A stretch of DNA of 64,000 nt from Paracyclopina nana. Its lineage: Eukaryota > Arthropoda > Copepoda > Cyclopoida > Cyclopettidae. The position numbers were made by a program, and so were the translations under genes. The notes under the pieces were generated by a model. It was given only the letters and a program-made list of their open reading frames with translations, was not told where the DNA came from and made no database searches. Below are positions 34,201 to 45,876 of the stretch, piece after piece. Every line of letters begins with the position of its first letter. Position 1 is the first letter of the stretch. Where the stretch lies: assembly GCA_019096065.1 (NCBI GenBank), contig JAGUCH010000002.1:11048501-11112500 (forward strand), read 5' to 3'.

Positions 34201-36793
34201 CGAAGCCCCTATACAAGGACTCTTATCTCCCACTCACGCTTTCCATGGCGCTGGATCAGATTCGAGAGGTGCTGCCGAGACGATATCAATTGAACGATTG
34301 CGCTCTCGAGCTGTTTTTCGACATTGGCTTCACCAGGTTTTTGGCCTTTGCCGACGCGAAGACGCGAGACGCGTTCCTGGCGCGGCTTGTGGCGCTCAAC
34401 CCACAATGGGACATCAGTGAGGACACATTGGAGAAAGTTTTGCGAATGCACACTGGCCAGTGGCAGGCGGGCAACATGACTAATTTCGACTACTTGGTTC
34501 AGCTCAACAAGTTCGCTGGGAGGACATTCTGCGACCTCATGCAATACCCGATTTTCCCATTTGTCCTATCCGACTATTCCTCCCCAACTATCGACTTGAC
34601 TTCGCTGAAAAGCTTTCGAGATTTGCGAAAGCCAGTGTCCGTGCAGAGGCCGGAAAAAGAGGAGCACTACCGCGCAAACTATGAAGCATTGTCGGACGAT
34701 TTGCAAAAGTCTCACGAACTCACTTGTCCCGGTGTTGGTCCTTTTCATTATGGCTCCCACTACAGCAACACTGGCATCGTCCTTCATTTCCTCGTCCGTC
34801 TATCGCCTTTCACCGCCATGTTCCTCAAGTACCAGGACGGAAACTTTGATATCCCCGACCGAACTTTTCACGATATGGGCTCAACTTGGAGGCTCGCCTC
34901 TGGCGACTCCACCACAGATGTGAAGGAATTAATCCCGGAGCTGTTCTACCTACCGGAAATTCTCACCAACGACGACAGATTGGACTTGGGCGTGAAGCAG
35001 AATGGCCAACGAGTGGACCATGTCAATTTGCCACCGTGGGCCAATGGCGATCCCAGGATTTTTGTCAAGATTCATCGACAGGCCCTTGAATCAGATTATG
35101 TCAGAGAAAACCTCCATCACTGGATTGACTTGATTTTCGGATTCAAGCAGTCCGGCTCTGCCGCCGTGGATGCCATAAATGTCTTCCACCCTGCAACCTA
35201 TTACGGTTTTGACTTGCAGTCTATCAAAGACCCGGTTCAACGGAAAGCAAGGTAATGATATCCTTCAATTCAAAATTAGAGTCATTGATCATGTCGAGGG
35301 AAGGAAATGACTGCAACTCTTTAAAACGTGAAATGTTCAGATATTTTTTGTCTGATTTTTTTTTGTTGTTGTCAGTTTAAAAAAGAATTGCAAATTGCTC
35401 AAACTTAGAGCAACTTCTGAGGGAAGCTAATATTGTGGAAATACTTGAAATCATAAAAGAAAGCGTTAAGTGAATCAAGTTGCTAGAAAAAAGTTAAAAA
35501 AAGACCTCATAGTTGTTCCCATGTTCAAATATGCTGTAAGCGATCAAATGTATCTAGCTACGCAAGTGTATTGTGCTCAAGTTTTCTTTAGTGAGGTAGA
35601 TGATGCCCAACAAAAAGAATTCTGTTGAGACCCTCATATGTTTTGTATGCAGAGCCACTATGATCAAGACATATGGACAAACTCCAAAGCAATTGTTCAG
35701 CCGTCCTCATCCCATGGCACAAAAAACGCACCTGACAGTTCGGCGACTTTCGCAACTATCTACCATGGACAATCCTGTGGAGACCTGCATCGGATTAAGG
35801 CTGGGCAACATTGTAGGGCTGGCGAGGCCGACCAAAGTTTTTGCCGACCTCAGCCACCGAGTGAGCCTAACGTCTGTATCTCATGATCGCGTGTTTGGCC
35901 TTAAGCCCGGCTCATTGGCCTTGATCAAGTTTGCACAAAGCTTCAATCACGGCCAGGCCGAGCCTTTGCCGGCTGGAACGTGCATCGTGCACTTGGACCC
36001 ACTCACTGGGTGGGCCAAGGCCTGGCTGAAGAAGGGGGAGCGGCCTCAGCCTCTGCTGCCGCTCAAGGCCGTCAGCTGCATGGCCTCGGTGCCGGGCATG
36101 TCCACCTTTTGGGTTGGGCACAGTTCGGGCATGTTGCAGGCAGTCACGTTCTCCTTCGACACTAAGTCCCTTCAGCTGGTGCTCAACCAAATCATGTCAG
36201 CCTTTGGTCATGCAGCGAGCATTAACGACATTGCGGCCTCTCGCGAGTGGGGCATCGTAGTGACTGCGGCCTCGGATGGCTCTTGCGTCGTGTGGGATGC
36301 TCGAAAACTTGCCTACATTCGCACAATTCGACCAGCCTCGGAGGACAAAGTTCACAAATTAGTCAGAGTTTCTAAGACCTCCGGCGACATTGCCATTGTT
36401 ACTGAGGCTGGGGACAGCAGCTGCTGCAATCTTTTCCTCTACACCATTAATGGTAGGCAAGTGGCCGTGCAAAATGGAGTGGAGCCGCCCATTTCGGCCC
36501 TTGACTTTTCCTGCGAAACCGAAGGCATAGCTGTGAACACCATAGCTACTGGACACGCTCACACAGGGGTGATCCGCCTCTGGTCTTCCTGGGACCTGCG
36601 ACCCATGAGAGACCTTGATTGTGGACATCCCAATGCGGCTGTTCTGTCGGTCTTGTTCAGCGCTGACAGCAGACACCTCTATGCCTCCTTTGAAGATGGA
36701 TACCTGGTGATATTTGAGCGACCAGAGACTGGACTCCTGATGCAATCGAGGCAACCCAACTACTTGGACTTGTCGCAAGTTGTTACTGATTGA
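25264..36793 (+). CDS. LYST: Lysosomal trafficking regulator (LYST / mauve)
   Basis: Giant BEACH-domain protein controlling size and fusion of lysosomes and lysosome-related organelles (Chediak-Higashi gene). Exons: 25264-25523, 25580-25715, 25786-26078, 26240-26317, 26380-26464, 26538-26752, 26812-27178, 27232-28341, 28398-28556, 28618-28954, 29058-29273, 29330-32449, 32509-32701, 32765-35251, 35653-36793. All phases agree; total 3398 aa, close to insect orthologues. Order: helical ARM-like N-terminal two thirds; ConA-like lectin fold about 1160-1380; PH-like about 2630-2740; BEACH about 2760-3040 (FCDLMQYPIFPFVLSDY, HFLVRLSPFTAMFLKYQDG, VNLPPWANGDPRIF); the next exon starts MIKTYGQTPKQLF, then WD40 repeats to the end. 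The intron at 26753 uses a GC donor. The 26078/26240 junction is the least certain. It was assigned to LYST rather than neurobeachin by the ATMIKTYGQTP block and overall order. Confidence 0.94.
26753..26811 (+). other. GC-AG intron of LYST
   Basis: The exon end ATTAG is followed by GCAAGT, the consensus for the minor GC class of U2 introns, and the 59-base intron ends in GCGTTTTCAG. Only this donor (phase 2) keeps the reading frame into WTLRQRKTQAPL; the nearby GT donor five bases downstream leads to a stop codon. Confidence 0.7.
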
Positions 36794-37625
36794 TCTTTAT
36801 ATTTTCCTTCCCCAAATGTGATTCTCTAGTCAAGCATGGCTACATAAATGCTATATTTTCATTTCGTGCTTAGTCTTGGGCCTTATCTGTAAACTCAGGC
36901 GCTGTAATACAAATAAAGATTTATCAAGAACCACCTACCACATCACAATAAATGTCCACTAATTATTAGTAATTATCATTTTTCCTAACATGTGAAAATA
37001 CCCAGATTTTTCAAGCAACTTTCATTTCTATAAACATGAAAAAATACTTGATTCCATTTCCTATCCACCTACTCTGAATTACTGGAAGCAAGGCAGAGAA
37101 GAAAACAATTCCTTGCGTGGAACAATCTTAAAACAGCTATTAATATGCCTATTTTGGGGAGCAATCAGCCAACAGCAACAAAATAAATTTAATAATAATA
37201 ATGTTAGGGTCAAAAGGAAATGGCAAGGGTTTTGAAGATATCCATAAACATGGCCGTTGCTGACCAAAATTACACAAAAAGTTTTTTTATAAAAACTTTC
37301 TTGCCGGAGAAGGCAAGGATTTTTATTTTACCACTATGCAACAAATAAGCTCTTGGGGGGGTATTGACTCCTCATTCAAAACATTCGAGCGACGCCTAGC
37401 GGAAAAATTCGGGTCGTAACGAAGGCGAAAATTGAATAAAGGCGATGTACCTTTTTTAAGGCAAAATTAAAAAGTAGTAGTATCTCGATCCCTCAATGAC
37501 AAGATTTTCACCTACTATTTTGATGACTAACGTCCGATAGCTGCCTCGCTAGTTGATTGTTATTGTTATGAGTGAGGAGTCTATACTGGTTAAAGGCTAA
37601 TCAGTAAGGCTAATTGAGTAAGGCT
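36794..37625. other. LYST 3' UTR and gene-free spacer
   Basis: A candidate AATAAA poly(A) signal is at 36912-36917, about 120 bases after the LYST stop. The remainder is AT-rich with no recognisable gene. Confidence 0.5.
36912..36917 (+). terminator. AATAAA poly(A) signal of LYST
   Basis: Canonical AATAAA within the short 3' UTR, 119 bases after the stop codon; a second AATAAA follows near 36947. Confidence 0.55.
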
Positions 37626-37683
37626 AAATGCTGAATGGCTAATTGGTGAAAGGCAAATTGGCAAAAGGCTAAATTGGCACAAG
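37626..37683 (+). repeat. 58-base direct repeat, left copy
   Basis: The sequence from AAATGCTGAATGGCTAATTG to AAATTGGCACAAG is repeated almost exactly at 49051-49108 in the same orientation. The two copies bracket the whole nested transposon stack. Inverted, diverged units of the same GGCTAATTGGTGAAAGG theme occur at about 50353-50408. Confidence 0.75.
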
Positions 37684-37689
37684 CCCCAG

Positions 37690-37968
37690 CTGAAGCTAAA
37701 AAAATCAGATCGACTTTAAGCCAAATTGAAAGTAAGAAATCTAATTTTGGCTCTTAAGAGCTCTATATTAAAGTCCTCTTGAGCAAATTCAATATTTAAA
37801 TTTCATCTTTTATCAAAGAAACGTGATGACAGATAATTTGTTTTGAAATATGCTGAAAATCATTAGACAAAATAGCAAAAATTGCCTTTAAAAACGCTGC
37901 TCGGGCCCAAGCTGAACTCGTAGAGTGACTGTCAGCAACGGATTCACTTTTCCTTATGACAATTTTTT
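37690..37968 (+). repeat. Dispersed repeat family B, copy 2 (left part)
   Basis: It aligns with the copies at about 380-670 and 59990-60395 (CAGATCGACTTTAAGCCAA, AAGAAACGTGATGA, GCTGAACTCGTAGA). It is interrupted after AATTTTTT by the foldback MITE and resumes at 49005 with AATTTTTTCCATACCTTAAG, matching the uninterrupted copy near 60350-60395. Confidence 0.7.
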
Positions 37969-38593
37969 GGGTGCCGTCACTAAGGCCTAAAATGTGGTGG
38001 GTTTTAGGATCTAAAATACAGTTGGGTTTTAAGACCTAAAAAATGGGTTTTAAAGCCTACACTTTTTAGGATTTGAAAAAATGGGTTTTAAAGCCTACAC
38101 TTTTAAGGATTTGGGTACTAAGATCTAAGTTGAAAAATTGATTTGAGCTGTACCTGGGTTTCAAGATCTAAAGAACAAGATTTTAAGATCTAACATCTTC
38201 AAAACTAGACAGTAACAAGAAATTGAAGTTTTCAAAACATATTTTTGTTATTGGAAAGCACATATTATTAGCTTACCCTAATACATGTTTATTAATGGCT
38301 CTTCACATTTTGAAGAGAAAATACAAACTTATGAAATTAATTAAAATATGAAGTTCCTGCAAGTTTTCTATTGAAAGTCACTTTTCAGAACTAAAAGATC
38401 TTAAATAAATCATTCGACTGGATTTTAAAAACTAGGAATAAAACTTGATGTTTTTTTCAATTTAGATCTTAAAACCCATATGGTTAGATGTTAACATCCA
38501 TATATTAGGCTTTAGCATCCAAACCTTTAGATCTTAAAACCCAGAGCCAAAAAAGTGTAGGCTTTAAAACCCACTATGATTTTAGATCCTAAA

Positions 38594-38789
38594 TGTAGCA
38601 GGATCCCGAGCCTGCGTGCCTGCGCTCTCGCCTCCCTCCTGGGGCGATATTACTATGACTGTATACGGGCAGTAAATATACGACGATGCTCGAGCAAACA
38701 GCTCGACAATATATTCCCTAATACGCAGTAAGGTCTACAAGTTAATATGGCGTAGCGCGTTGGTCTCAAGAGTGTTCGAACCCCTTACA
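38594..38789 (+). repeat. 5' LTR
   Basis: 196 bases, TGTAGCAGG to CCCCTTACA, with canonical TG..CA ends. It is nearly identical to 48770-48965. Its last 40 bases contain tRNA-like A-box and B-box motifs (TGGCGTAGCGCG and TGTTCGAACCC). Confidence 0.92.
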
Positions 38790-38792
38790 AAT

Positions 38793-38810
38793 TGGCGCGG
38801 TGCTGAGGAC
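38793..38810 (+). other. Probable primer-binding site
   Basis: Four bases after the 5' LTR, TGGCGCGGTGCTGAGGAC begins with TGG, the complement of the tRNA CCA tail, as expected for minus-strand priming. The matching tRNA was not identified; TGGCGC starts are typical of Ser, Lys or Arg primers in this group. Confidence 0.55.
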
Positions 38811-40089
38811 AACTCTTCGAGTACTGCAAAACACGCGACGCCTTCGCTCCCGCCTCCACTCCTGGTAAAGGCCACACAAAAAGGTCGTTGCTCAACGACC
38901 GGACCAAGACCGGGAAGGGGAAACAATAATATTGGTGCATTCAGGCTGAAAGTATGCCACGAATATCCCTTACACCTCGCCCCCGAGGCTCGAGGCTACT
39001 GTGGCTGTGACCACCACCACTCTCTCGCGTTCCGGCTGAAAGCACGCCACGAACATCAACCTCACCCTCGCTGAGGCTGCGGTAGTCGAGGCTACCAAAG
39101 CTCACGAGCGGGAGCACCCTGGGCAGCAGATCCCGTCACCCGCGCCGTCCATGGAGACACCGAGTGCGGATGCTGTGCCCCCTGGTTCCATACACCAGGA
39201 CCGTTTCCGCGTCGAGGCCGGGGGCGCCCTTGGAAAAAGCGGCCACCAACCCCTGGGTCACCGGAAGCGCGTAACACAGTGGGCATTGCATCACTCAGCA
39301 GAAAAGTGCAACGAGCCACTATACGAGAACGAGTCACTGTACACGCATCGCAAATGCTAATAAATCAGATTCGATCAACATGATCAATTCTCTGCTCATT
39401 TTCATGCTCCCAATTTGATTCGAATACCTGCGCAGCGAACTGCCGGGTCGGCCACACCCCCGCAAATCACGATCGGCGGCCTCGAGGCCGCGGTCGCCCA
39501 AAATCCACACAGGGCGGGTCAGTAACCCCCCTGAGGCAGAGCCAGAGCCGCTCCGCTCCAATGCATTTTAGCGCACAATTGCCGCTGCTGCAATTTACGC
39601 ATTGGCCATCTTGCATTGAGGCAAGAGAGCGCCAATAAACAAGCCGTAAAACTGGCCCCTTTATGAGGGCTGCGTGCTGTGCTTCACATGTGCAAGGCAA
39701 TTATCGAGATTGTCTGTCAACGCACTAAAAGCCATTATTCTCGCATGCGCAGCAGTCGCTCCACACAACCTTCTTGTTTTACGACCGTCAAAATCTCCTA
39801 TCGAGGACCGGATCGCACAAACAATTCCAATTGCCATGCTAAAACGATCACCCGAGGGTCGGAAAAATGCAGCGGATGCTGCGGGTCAGCGGTCGCTGCA
39901 CAGGGGACGAGAGAGGCTATAAAAGATCGAGTACCAGGGGGAAAAGACACAGTTCTTTGGATTCACTCCAAGTTGCTACACCCCTGCTCTCGCGCTTTTT
40001 ACGCCACTCTCGGTAAATATTCATTCACTTACTTCCACCAGGGCCTTGAGCCAACCCCTTCTCGCTTCTGCAGCCGCCGCTCATTCGTC

Positions 40090-41454
40090 ATGCCTAACGT
40101 CACTCATTCTCCTCCTCGTACCTCTGAAAACGAGGGACTCGGCGTGTCCCCGGACAGCCGTGAAACGAGCACTAACCTATCCGGGCTCCAGCAACGCTTC
40201 GAAGATGACCTCAGCGACCTGGGAGCCCAAGGGCCCGCTATTGGAGCCCGGCCAGGCCTAGACCCCCTCGGGTTTCCTCGGGCCCCCGGGACGACTACTG
40301 CACCTGTCGCCGGGGCACAACCCCGCACTGAGCCCAGGGAAGAACCGCCACTCCTCCCAGCCGAGGCTAACCCGGCTGGCGCTAGCCCAGGCACCGACGG
40401 CCTGTCGCAGGCCATGCTGCTGCAATTCATGAAGTCCATTGAGGCTCAGCGGCAGGCTGACGCGCAAGCTCGCCAGCGGGAGGCCGAACTCCGTCTCTTG
40501 GAACTCAACACCCGCCGCCTTGAGGCCGAGAATGCCGCCGCCCGCAGCGGGCGCAAGCGCAAACTCGAGAAGTTTGAGGACACGGAGGCCGACAAGTGGC
40601 TCACCTTCCGCCTCCATGTGGAAGCCACCTTCTTGGGGTCCAAGGATACCGAGGCTACCAAGAAGCTGGAGGTCAAACACGCCATGGTGGGCGCGGCTCT
40701 CCGCACCATCAACGAGGTGGACCTGTTCCTGACGGATGAAAACTTCACCCTCAAGCACCTGCTCGATGCCTATGAGAGGTTCTTCGTCACGGCCACGTCT
40801 TCTCAGGTGGCCCGCATCGCCCTCGAGACGGCTCATCAACGCGCCGATGAAGGAGTCCCACAGTGGCACGCCAGGCTGCGCAGCTTCGTCCGCGCTAAAC
40901 CCGATTTGGCCAAGGAAGTCGAGACCTACCCCGACCTGATCCGCATGTTCGTGACCAAACTGCATCGCAAGGATGTGGTCATGGGCATTGCCGGACATAA
41001 GTTTGTCACCATGTCTGAGGCCCTAGAGGCCGCTAGCCAAGCCGAGTGCTGGTTGTCATTGGGGCAAGGCAAGGGCCGCGTCGCCGCCATGATTCCCGGG
41101 TCCGGCAACGACTCCCCAGTGGTATGCTTCTACTGCGAGCGCAAGGGCCACCGGAAGAGCGAGTGCAGAACCCTTGACTCCGATAAACGTAACGGCCTCT
41201 ACGATCCCAAGGTGGACAAATGGGCCCATGCGGCCTCCCTCAACAAAGACCAGGGAACTCGAGGTCAATCCTCCCGAGGTCGAGGACGACGACGGACCTC
41301 TGACCGAAAGGGGGCTTCCGATCGGCACGGCTCGTCCGGCAAAACCAACAAGAAGCCGCGAGTCAACGAGATCCACGAGGCCGAATCCAGGGAAGAGCCC
41401 GAGTCCGAGGCCTCGGACGACTCAGCACCGGGAAACGACTTGACCCGGTTGTAG
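40090..41454 (+). CDS. Gag polyprotein of the LTR element
   Basis: 454 codons, intact. The N-terminal part is Pro/Ala-rich, followed by a Gln/Arg-rich coiled coil (about residues 110-155), an alpha-helical capsid-like region (about 160-320) and one zinc knuckle CFYCERKGHRKSEC of the CX2CX4HX4C type (about 346-359), then a basic Arg/Gly tail. The frame is open upstream to 39679, but Met 40090 is the first good start after a 1.3-kb leader. The pol frame lies at -1 and overlaps the gag 3' end. Confidence 0.82.
   Translation: MPNVTHSPPRTSENEGLGVSPDSRETSTNLSGLQQRFEDDLSDLGAQGPAIGARPGLDPLGFPRAPGTTTAPVAGAQPRTEPREEPPLLPAEANPAGASPGTDGLSQAMLLQFMKSIEAQRQADAQARQREAELRLLELNTRRLEAENAAARSGRKRKLEKFEDTEADKWLTFRLHVEATFLGSKDTEATKKLEVKHAMVGAALRTINEVDLFLTDENFTLKHLLDAYERFFVTATSSQVARIALETAHQRADEGVPQWHARLRSFVRAKPDLAKEVETYPDLIRMFVTKLHRKDVVMGIAGHKFVTMSEALEAASQAECWLSLGQGKGRVAAMIPGSGNDSPVVCFYCERKGHRKSECRTLDSDKRNGLYDPKVDKWAHAASLNKDQGTRGQSSRGRGRRRTSDRKGASDRHGSSGKTNKKPRVNEIHEAESREEPESEASDDSAPGNDLTRL
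41430..41436 (+). promoter_or_regulatory. Candidate -1 frameshift heptamer G GGA AAC
   Basis: In the gag frame the heptamer reads G-GGA-AAC, the X-XXY-YYZ pattern needed for -1 slippage, 16 bases before the gag stop. The protease frame is open from 41304, so slippage here would join gag to pol. No pseudoknot was modelled. Confidence 0.55.
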
Positions 41455-42183
41455 AGAGCTCCAGCCGGGTCTCCTCACCTTCCCTCATCTTAGCAGCTCT
41501 CGACCATATCGCCAGCCATCAGCAATTCGTGGCCCGATCCGAAGTCCCGATTCGCATCGGCAAAATCAAAGCCAGGGCTCTGGTCGACAGTGGCAACAGC
41601 TGGCGCACGTGTATCTCCGATAGTTTCGCCCGTCGGCTTGGAGTTCTTCCGCATGGCCTCCGGGCCATGCCCGACATGCCCGCCGTGGGCACCGCCCACG
41701 CGCAGCAGCGCCTCCAAGTCCTGGGAGAGTTGCGGCAGCCACTACGGGTGCAGCTAGGCAATCACCCTCACTCTTTCTCGATCCGGCCCGCTGTGGTGCG
41801 AAACCTCTCTATGGATTTCAATCTGTCAGGGCCATTCCTGAGCCATCATCGCATCCATCAACTTCACTCCCAAGGGACCCTCCGGGTGCATGGGAAACAG
41901 ATTCCATTGGTGGGTGCTCTCCAAGCCACTGCAGCCCAAGAGGAGTACGAAGTCCGGATTTTGCGACCCGTCCAGATTCCAGCCCGCACTGTCACCTTGG
42001 TGGCCGCAGTAGCTACCCACTGGCCTCACGGGTCCACGAGGTCCGCCGCACTCGAGGCGGAGCCCCAGTTCGCTGCACAGACGCAGCTAGCACCCTGGAG
42101 TGTCGCATTAGTCCAACCGAGGGCTGGCGGGAACTTGTCAGTCGGGGTGTTGAATCCCCTGGATCACCCGCTCCGTCAAACCA
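41455..42183 (+). pseudogene. Pol, protease segment (5' part, broken)
   Basis: Read in the -1 frame relative to gag. The retropepsin active site is ALVDSGNSW, with an R-x-G-V flap-distal region and a late VGVLNPLDHP that resembles the end of Gypsy protease domains. After about 42150 the frame no longer matches reverse transcriptase, which restarts in another frame at about 42184. The short connector between protease and RT seen in relatives appears to be missing, implying a deletion with a frameshift. Confidence 0.7.
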
Positions 42184-44043
42184 GGGACGAAGCCCATCAA
42201 CATCCGTCGACGGCCTATCAACCCGAATCTCGAAGCTTCCCTGAAGGAGCAGATCAAGAAATGGCTGGATGAGGAGGTTATCACACCCATCACTTCCCCT
42301 TGGTCTGCGCCTCTCGTCCCGGTCCGAAAGAAAGACGGCACGCTGAGATGGTGCGTCGACTATAGGGAACTAAACAAGGCCACTGTGGTCGACTCGCATC
42401 CTATCAGAGATGTCAGGGACAACCTCAGCCAACTGGCCCGCTCGACGGTGTTCTCGACACTGGATGCAGTGGGCGCCTTTAACGTGGTCCCCATTCGAGC
42501 GGAGGATGTCGAAAAGACCACCTTCTCTACGGGAGACGGCTCCTACGCCTTCCTCAAGATGCCCATCGGCCTCACCAATGCGCCCAAAACGTACAGTCGC
42601 CTCAACCGGCTGGTCCTAGAGGGAATATCATGGGATGTCGCCTTGCCCTACCTCGACGACTGCCTGGTTCACTCCGCCGACTTCGAGTCCCACCTCTGCA
42701 ACCTACGTTTGGTGCTGCAAGCCCACGAGAAGGCGGGGCTCCTGTTGAAGCCATCCAAATGCCACCTGTTCCAATCCAGAGTGACATACCTGGGACACGT
42801 TGTCACTCCGCAAGGCCTTGAGGTCATACCGGCCTACATCGACCTCATCCGCGAATGGCCACTGCCTAATACCAGGAAGCAACTGCGGGTATTTCTCGGC
42901 AAGGCTAACTACTACCGATCCTTCATCGAAAAGTATCAACACGTTGCAGCACCCATGTCCGACAAGCTTTCCAAGGACGACGGCACCAACGACACTCACG
43001 TCTTCCAGCCCACTCCTGAGTATCGGGCCGCCTTCAACGAGCTCAAGCGCAGGTTGACCTCGGCGCCCGTACTGGCCTATCCTGACTTCGCTTCGCCTAA
43101 CCCTTTTATCTTGGACACTGATTTCTCGCAAGAAAACAGGGCAGTGGGAGGAGTACTCTCCCAAGTTCAGGATCGCAAGGAACGGGTCATTTTATACGGT
43201 GCCAAGAAGCTAAACGCGGCTCAGAGCAACTACTCCGCTAACCAGGGCGAGCTGGTGGCCGTGATAATCTTCATCAAGCAGTTCAAGTACTACTTTCAGC
43301 ATCGCCGTTTCATCCTGCGCACTGACCACCGAGCCCTCCTCTGGATCCGCTCCATGGAGGCCCCCACGGGCATGTTAGGCCGATGGCTCGACACCATCTC
43401 CAACTACGACTTCGAAGTAGTTCACCGGACCGGGGTCAAACACGGGAATGCTGACTCCCTCAGCCGTGCACCTCATTTGGAGTCGCGGGGAGACCACATC
43501 AGCTCGGATGTGTCGGACGACGACTTCTTCCGGGTAGCCAACCTAAAATTGATCCCCACGAAGCCAGAATTGTGGGCTGCAGCTCAGGAGGAAGATGATG
43601 ATTTAGTCCTCCTGAAACAGCTGGTCCGGCTGAAACAGTCGCCCTCGCAGGAGAACCTCAACTCTGCGTCACCTCGAGGTCGGGTGCTGCTGGAGCAGCT
43701 CAATACCATGACCCTGGATCAACAAGGGGCGCTCCGCCTGCTCGACACGAAAAGGCAGATTTCGCGACTGGTGGTGCCCCGCAAGTGGCAAGAAGCCAGC
43801 CTCCGCCACATGCACGACACCATGGGCCACCAGGGGCGCGACTCAGTGGTCCACCGGGCCGCCCAGCATTTCTACTTCCCGGGCATGACACGCCTGGCCG
43901 ACGAGGTCGTCAAGTCCTGCCTCCTCTGCCAGCGATCCAAGCCAGCCCAAAAGAATCAGCAACACACCCTCCGATCGCATCATGCGGGCTACCCGTTCCA
44001 AATCTTGAGCCTCGACTACGTGGGGCCGTTCCAGCCTTCCTAG
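42184..44043 (+). pseudogene. Pol, reverse transcriptase-RNase H-integrase N-terminus
   Basis: A long uninterrupted frame carries the RT core (PVRKKDGTLRWCVDYRELN; catalytic YLDD at 42649-42660; YLGHVVTPQG), then RNase H (FILDTDFS, then TDHRALLW and the GNADSLSRAP end), then the integrase zinc-binding HHCC motif (CLLCQRSK) and the first catalytic Asp in LSLDYVGPF. An in-frame TAG at 44041 truncates the integrase core. Domain order is diagnostic of Ty3/Gypsy. Confidence 0.88.
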
Positions 44044-45580
44044 AATCGACACCGATACTTGTTCACCGCGGGCGTGTTCACCAAATGGATCGAAGCCTTT
44101 CCGTGCAGCTCCAATGACGCCCGAGACCGCATGATGCGGTTCTTGACCACCGAAATCATTCCTCGATTCGGCCTTCCGGACAGACTCCACACACCGACCA
44201 AGGGACCCACTTCACCGCTCATCTCATGCGGAGGTGTGTGCTGCTCTTGGGATACAAGCCACCACTACCCCTTCGTACAATCCGCGCCGCAATCCGGTCG
44301 AACGGGCACACAGGGCTCTCAACGAATTAATCCGGAAAATGGTCAAGGGTCGATATGCGGATTGGGCCGAGGTTGTTCCCTTTGCGCTCTTCGTACTCCG
44401 CACCACCAAGAACCGCTCTACAGGCCTGGCACCATACGAAATGGTCTTCGGCCGCCAACCCTCGACCAACCTAGATTTGATCTTCGGGGACCCGCAACCG
44501 GCAGTGGCGAAGGCCACGCAGGCAGGTCGCTTCGCCAAGCAGCTCAATGAAAGAATACAGCTGGCGCATGAATGGGCTCGTAAAAACATCTCCACCTCCA
44601 TCGAACGACAGTGCCGAGCCTACCACATGGACAAGCGCGCGTTCTCTGTAGGACAGAGAGTGTGGCTGTTCACTCCAAAGGTCATTCCACGAATCTCCAA
44701 GAAGCTGCAAACCTTCTGGACTGGACCTTGGACCATAGTTAAGCAGGTCAACGAGCTCACTTACGAAATCGCCCCTGATCCAGCCTGGACTCACACGCGA
44801 AACCAAGTCGTTTCGGTGGATCGCCTCAAACTGTACGTCACGTATGAGCAAAATGAAGACGACCCGCCTACAGCACCACCGGCGGAGGACGTGGACATGT
44901 CGATGCTGGGTGATGAGTCCGCCGAGTTTCTCACGGATCCGCCAAACGACCCCGCGACAAAATCAACCAGCGACTTCTCCACACCTTACGAGTACGCGGT
45001 GGCTCCGACGGACCGGAAGTACGGGTTACCGGAAGCTAATAATGACCCTATTCCGGTTTTCAATGATGACCCGACCATACCTGAATACGACTGCACCCGA
45101 TACGAACCTGATCCGGACGACCGGGCATCCACCCCAGAAAACGAGCCTGAAACCGGCAGCACACCTACGCAAAATACACCACAGCTACCGGCGTCTCCTC
45201 CCCGTGCGGATAGCCCTCAGCGCATGAGCACTGTAGCTAAGCGAAAACACCGGTCAAATGCACAAATGCTCCAAGCCGACACAGAACAATTCTTAGGAGG
45301 GCCCGACGCATTCTCAAAAAGATCACGTTCAAGAACCCGTAGTGGTGACAGGCAAAATGTACAAGACGACGACATTTTACCGCTGCAACACCTGCAGTCT
45401 ACTCAGCCGCCTATGCATCAAGTGGCAAGGTACCTGTTGCCACCATTAGAACCTCGACCGCTGCCCCTCCGGCCGTCAATACCATCACCCATCAGAGAAG
45501 TGTCGCATTCAACATCGTCGTCGGCGCCATCAGCAGCGACTGCAGAAACGTGCGATGATGTGTTCCAAGACGAAAAATAA
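44044..45580 (+). pseudogene. Pol, integrase C-terminal part (frameshifted)
   Basis: After the TAG the same frame continues for about 150 bases (FTKWIEAFP), then a frameshift of two extra bases at about 44195 moves coding to the frame that runs on to the TAA at 45578-45580. This part holds the glutamate-bearing NPVERAHRALNE helix and a GPF-like SH3 region (FWTGPWTIVKQVNELTYEI). It ends with about 240 residues of acidic, Pro/Thr/Ser-rich, probably disordered tail, unusually long for an integrase C-terminus. Confidence 0.8.
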
Positions 45581-45759
45581 CTACAGTGTACAAAAAACTC
45601 TCAAATCACCAACATTCTGCTCCCTCACGACAAAGTTTGGGGGTGTGTGCTATTATTATTACTTCACATATGTATCATACCGTGCATAATTCACATCTGC
45701 TCATGTTATAAACCATGACGTTCGGTCGCAAGCAATGTTAAGACACATAATAATCGTTC

Positions 45760-45776
45760 TCTTTCTCTCTTGCAGT
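45760..45776 (+). other. Candidate splice acceptor for env transcript
   Basis: A pyrimidine tract followed by AG (TTCTCTTTCTCTCTTGCAG) lies between pol and env, where spliced env mRNA acceptors are expected in env-bearing elements. Motif only. Confidence 0.4.
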
Positions 45777-45876
45777 CTGAGTGACCAACTAACTACCTCT
45801 TAAAAGATACACTTAGCACGCTACCTCAACCATGCACCCAGGCCACTGCTTGTGCAACCCTACACTGATGCTTATG

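Noticed and set aside
38735..38790. Genuine tRNA gene in the LTR
   Set aside because: The A- and B-box motifs are too close together and no cloverleaf can be drawn; it is reported as a tRNA-like remnant instead.
39679..40089. Upstream extension of gag
   Set aside because: Open in frame but without leader-like or matrix-like features, and the good ATG is at 40090; more likely untranslated leader.
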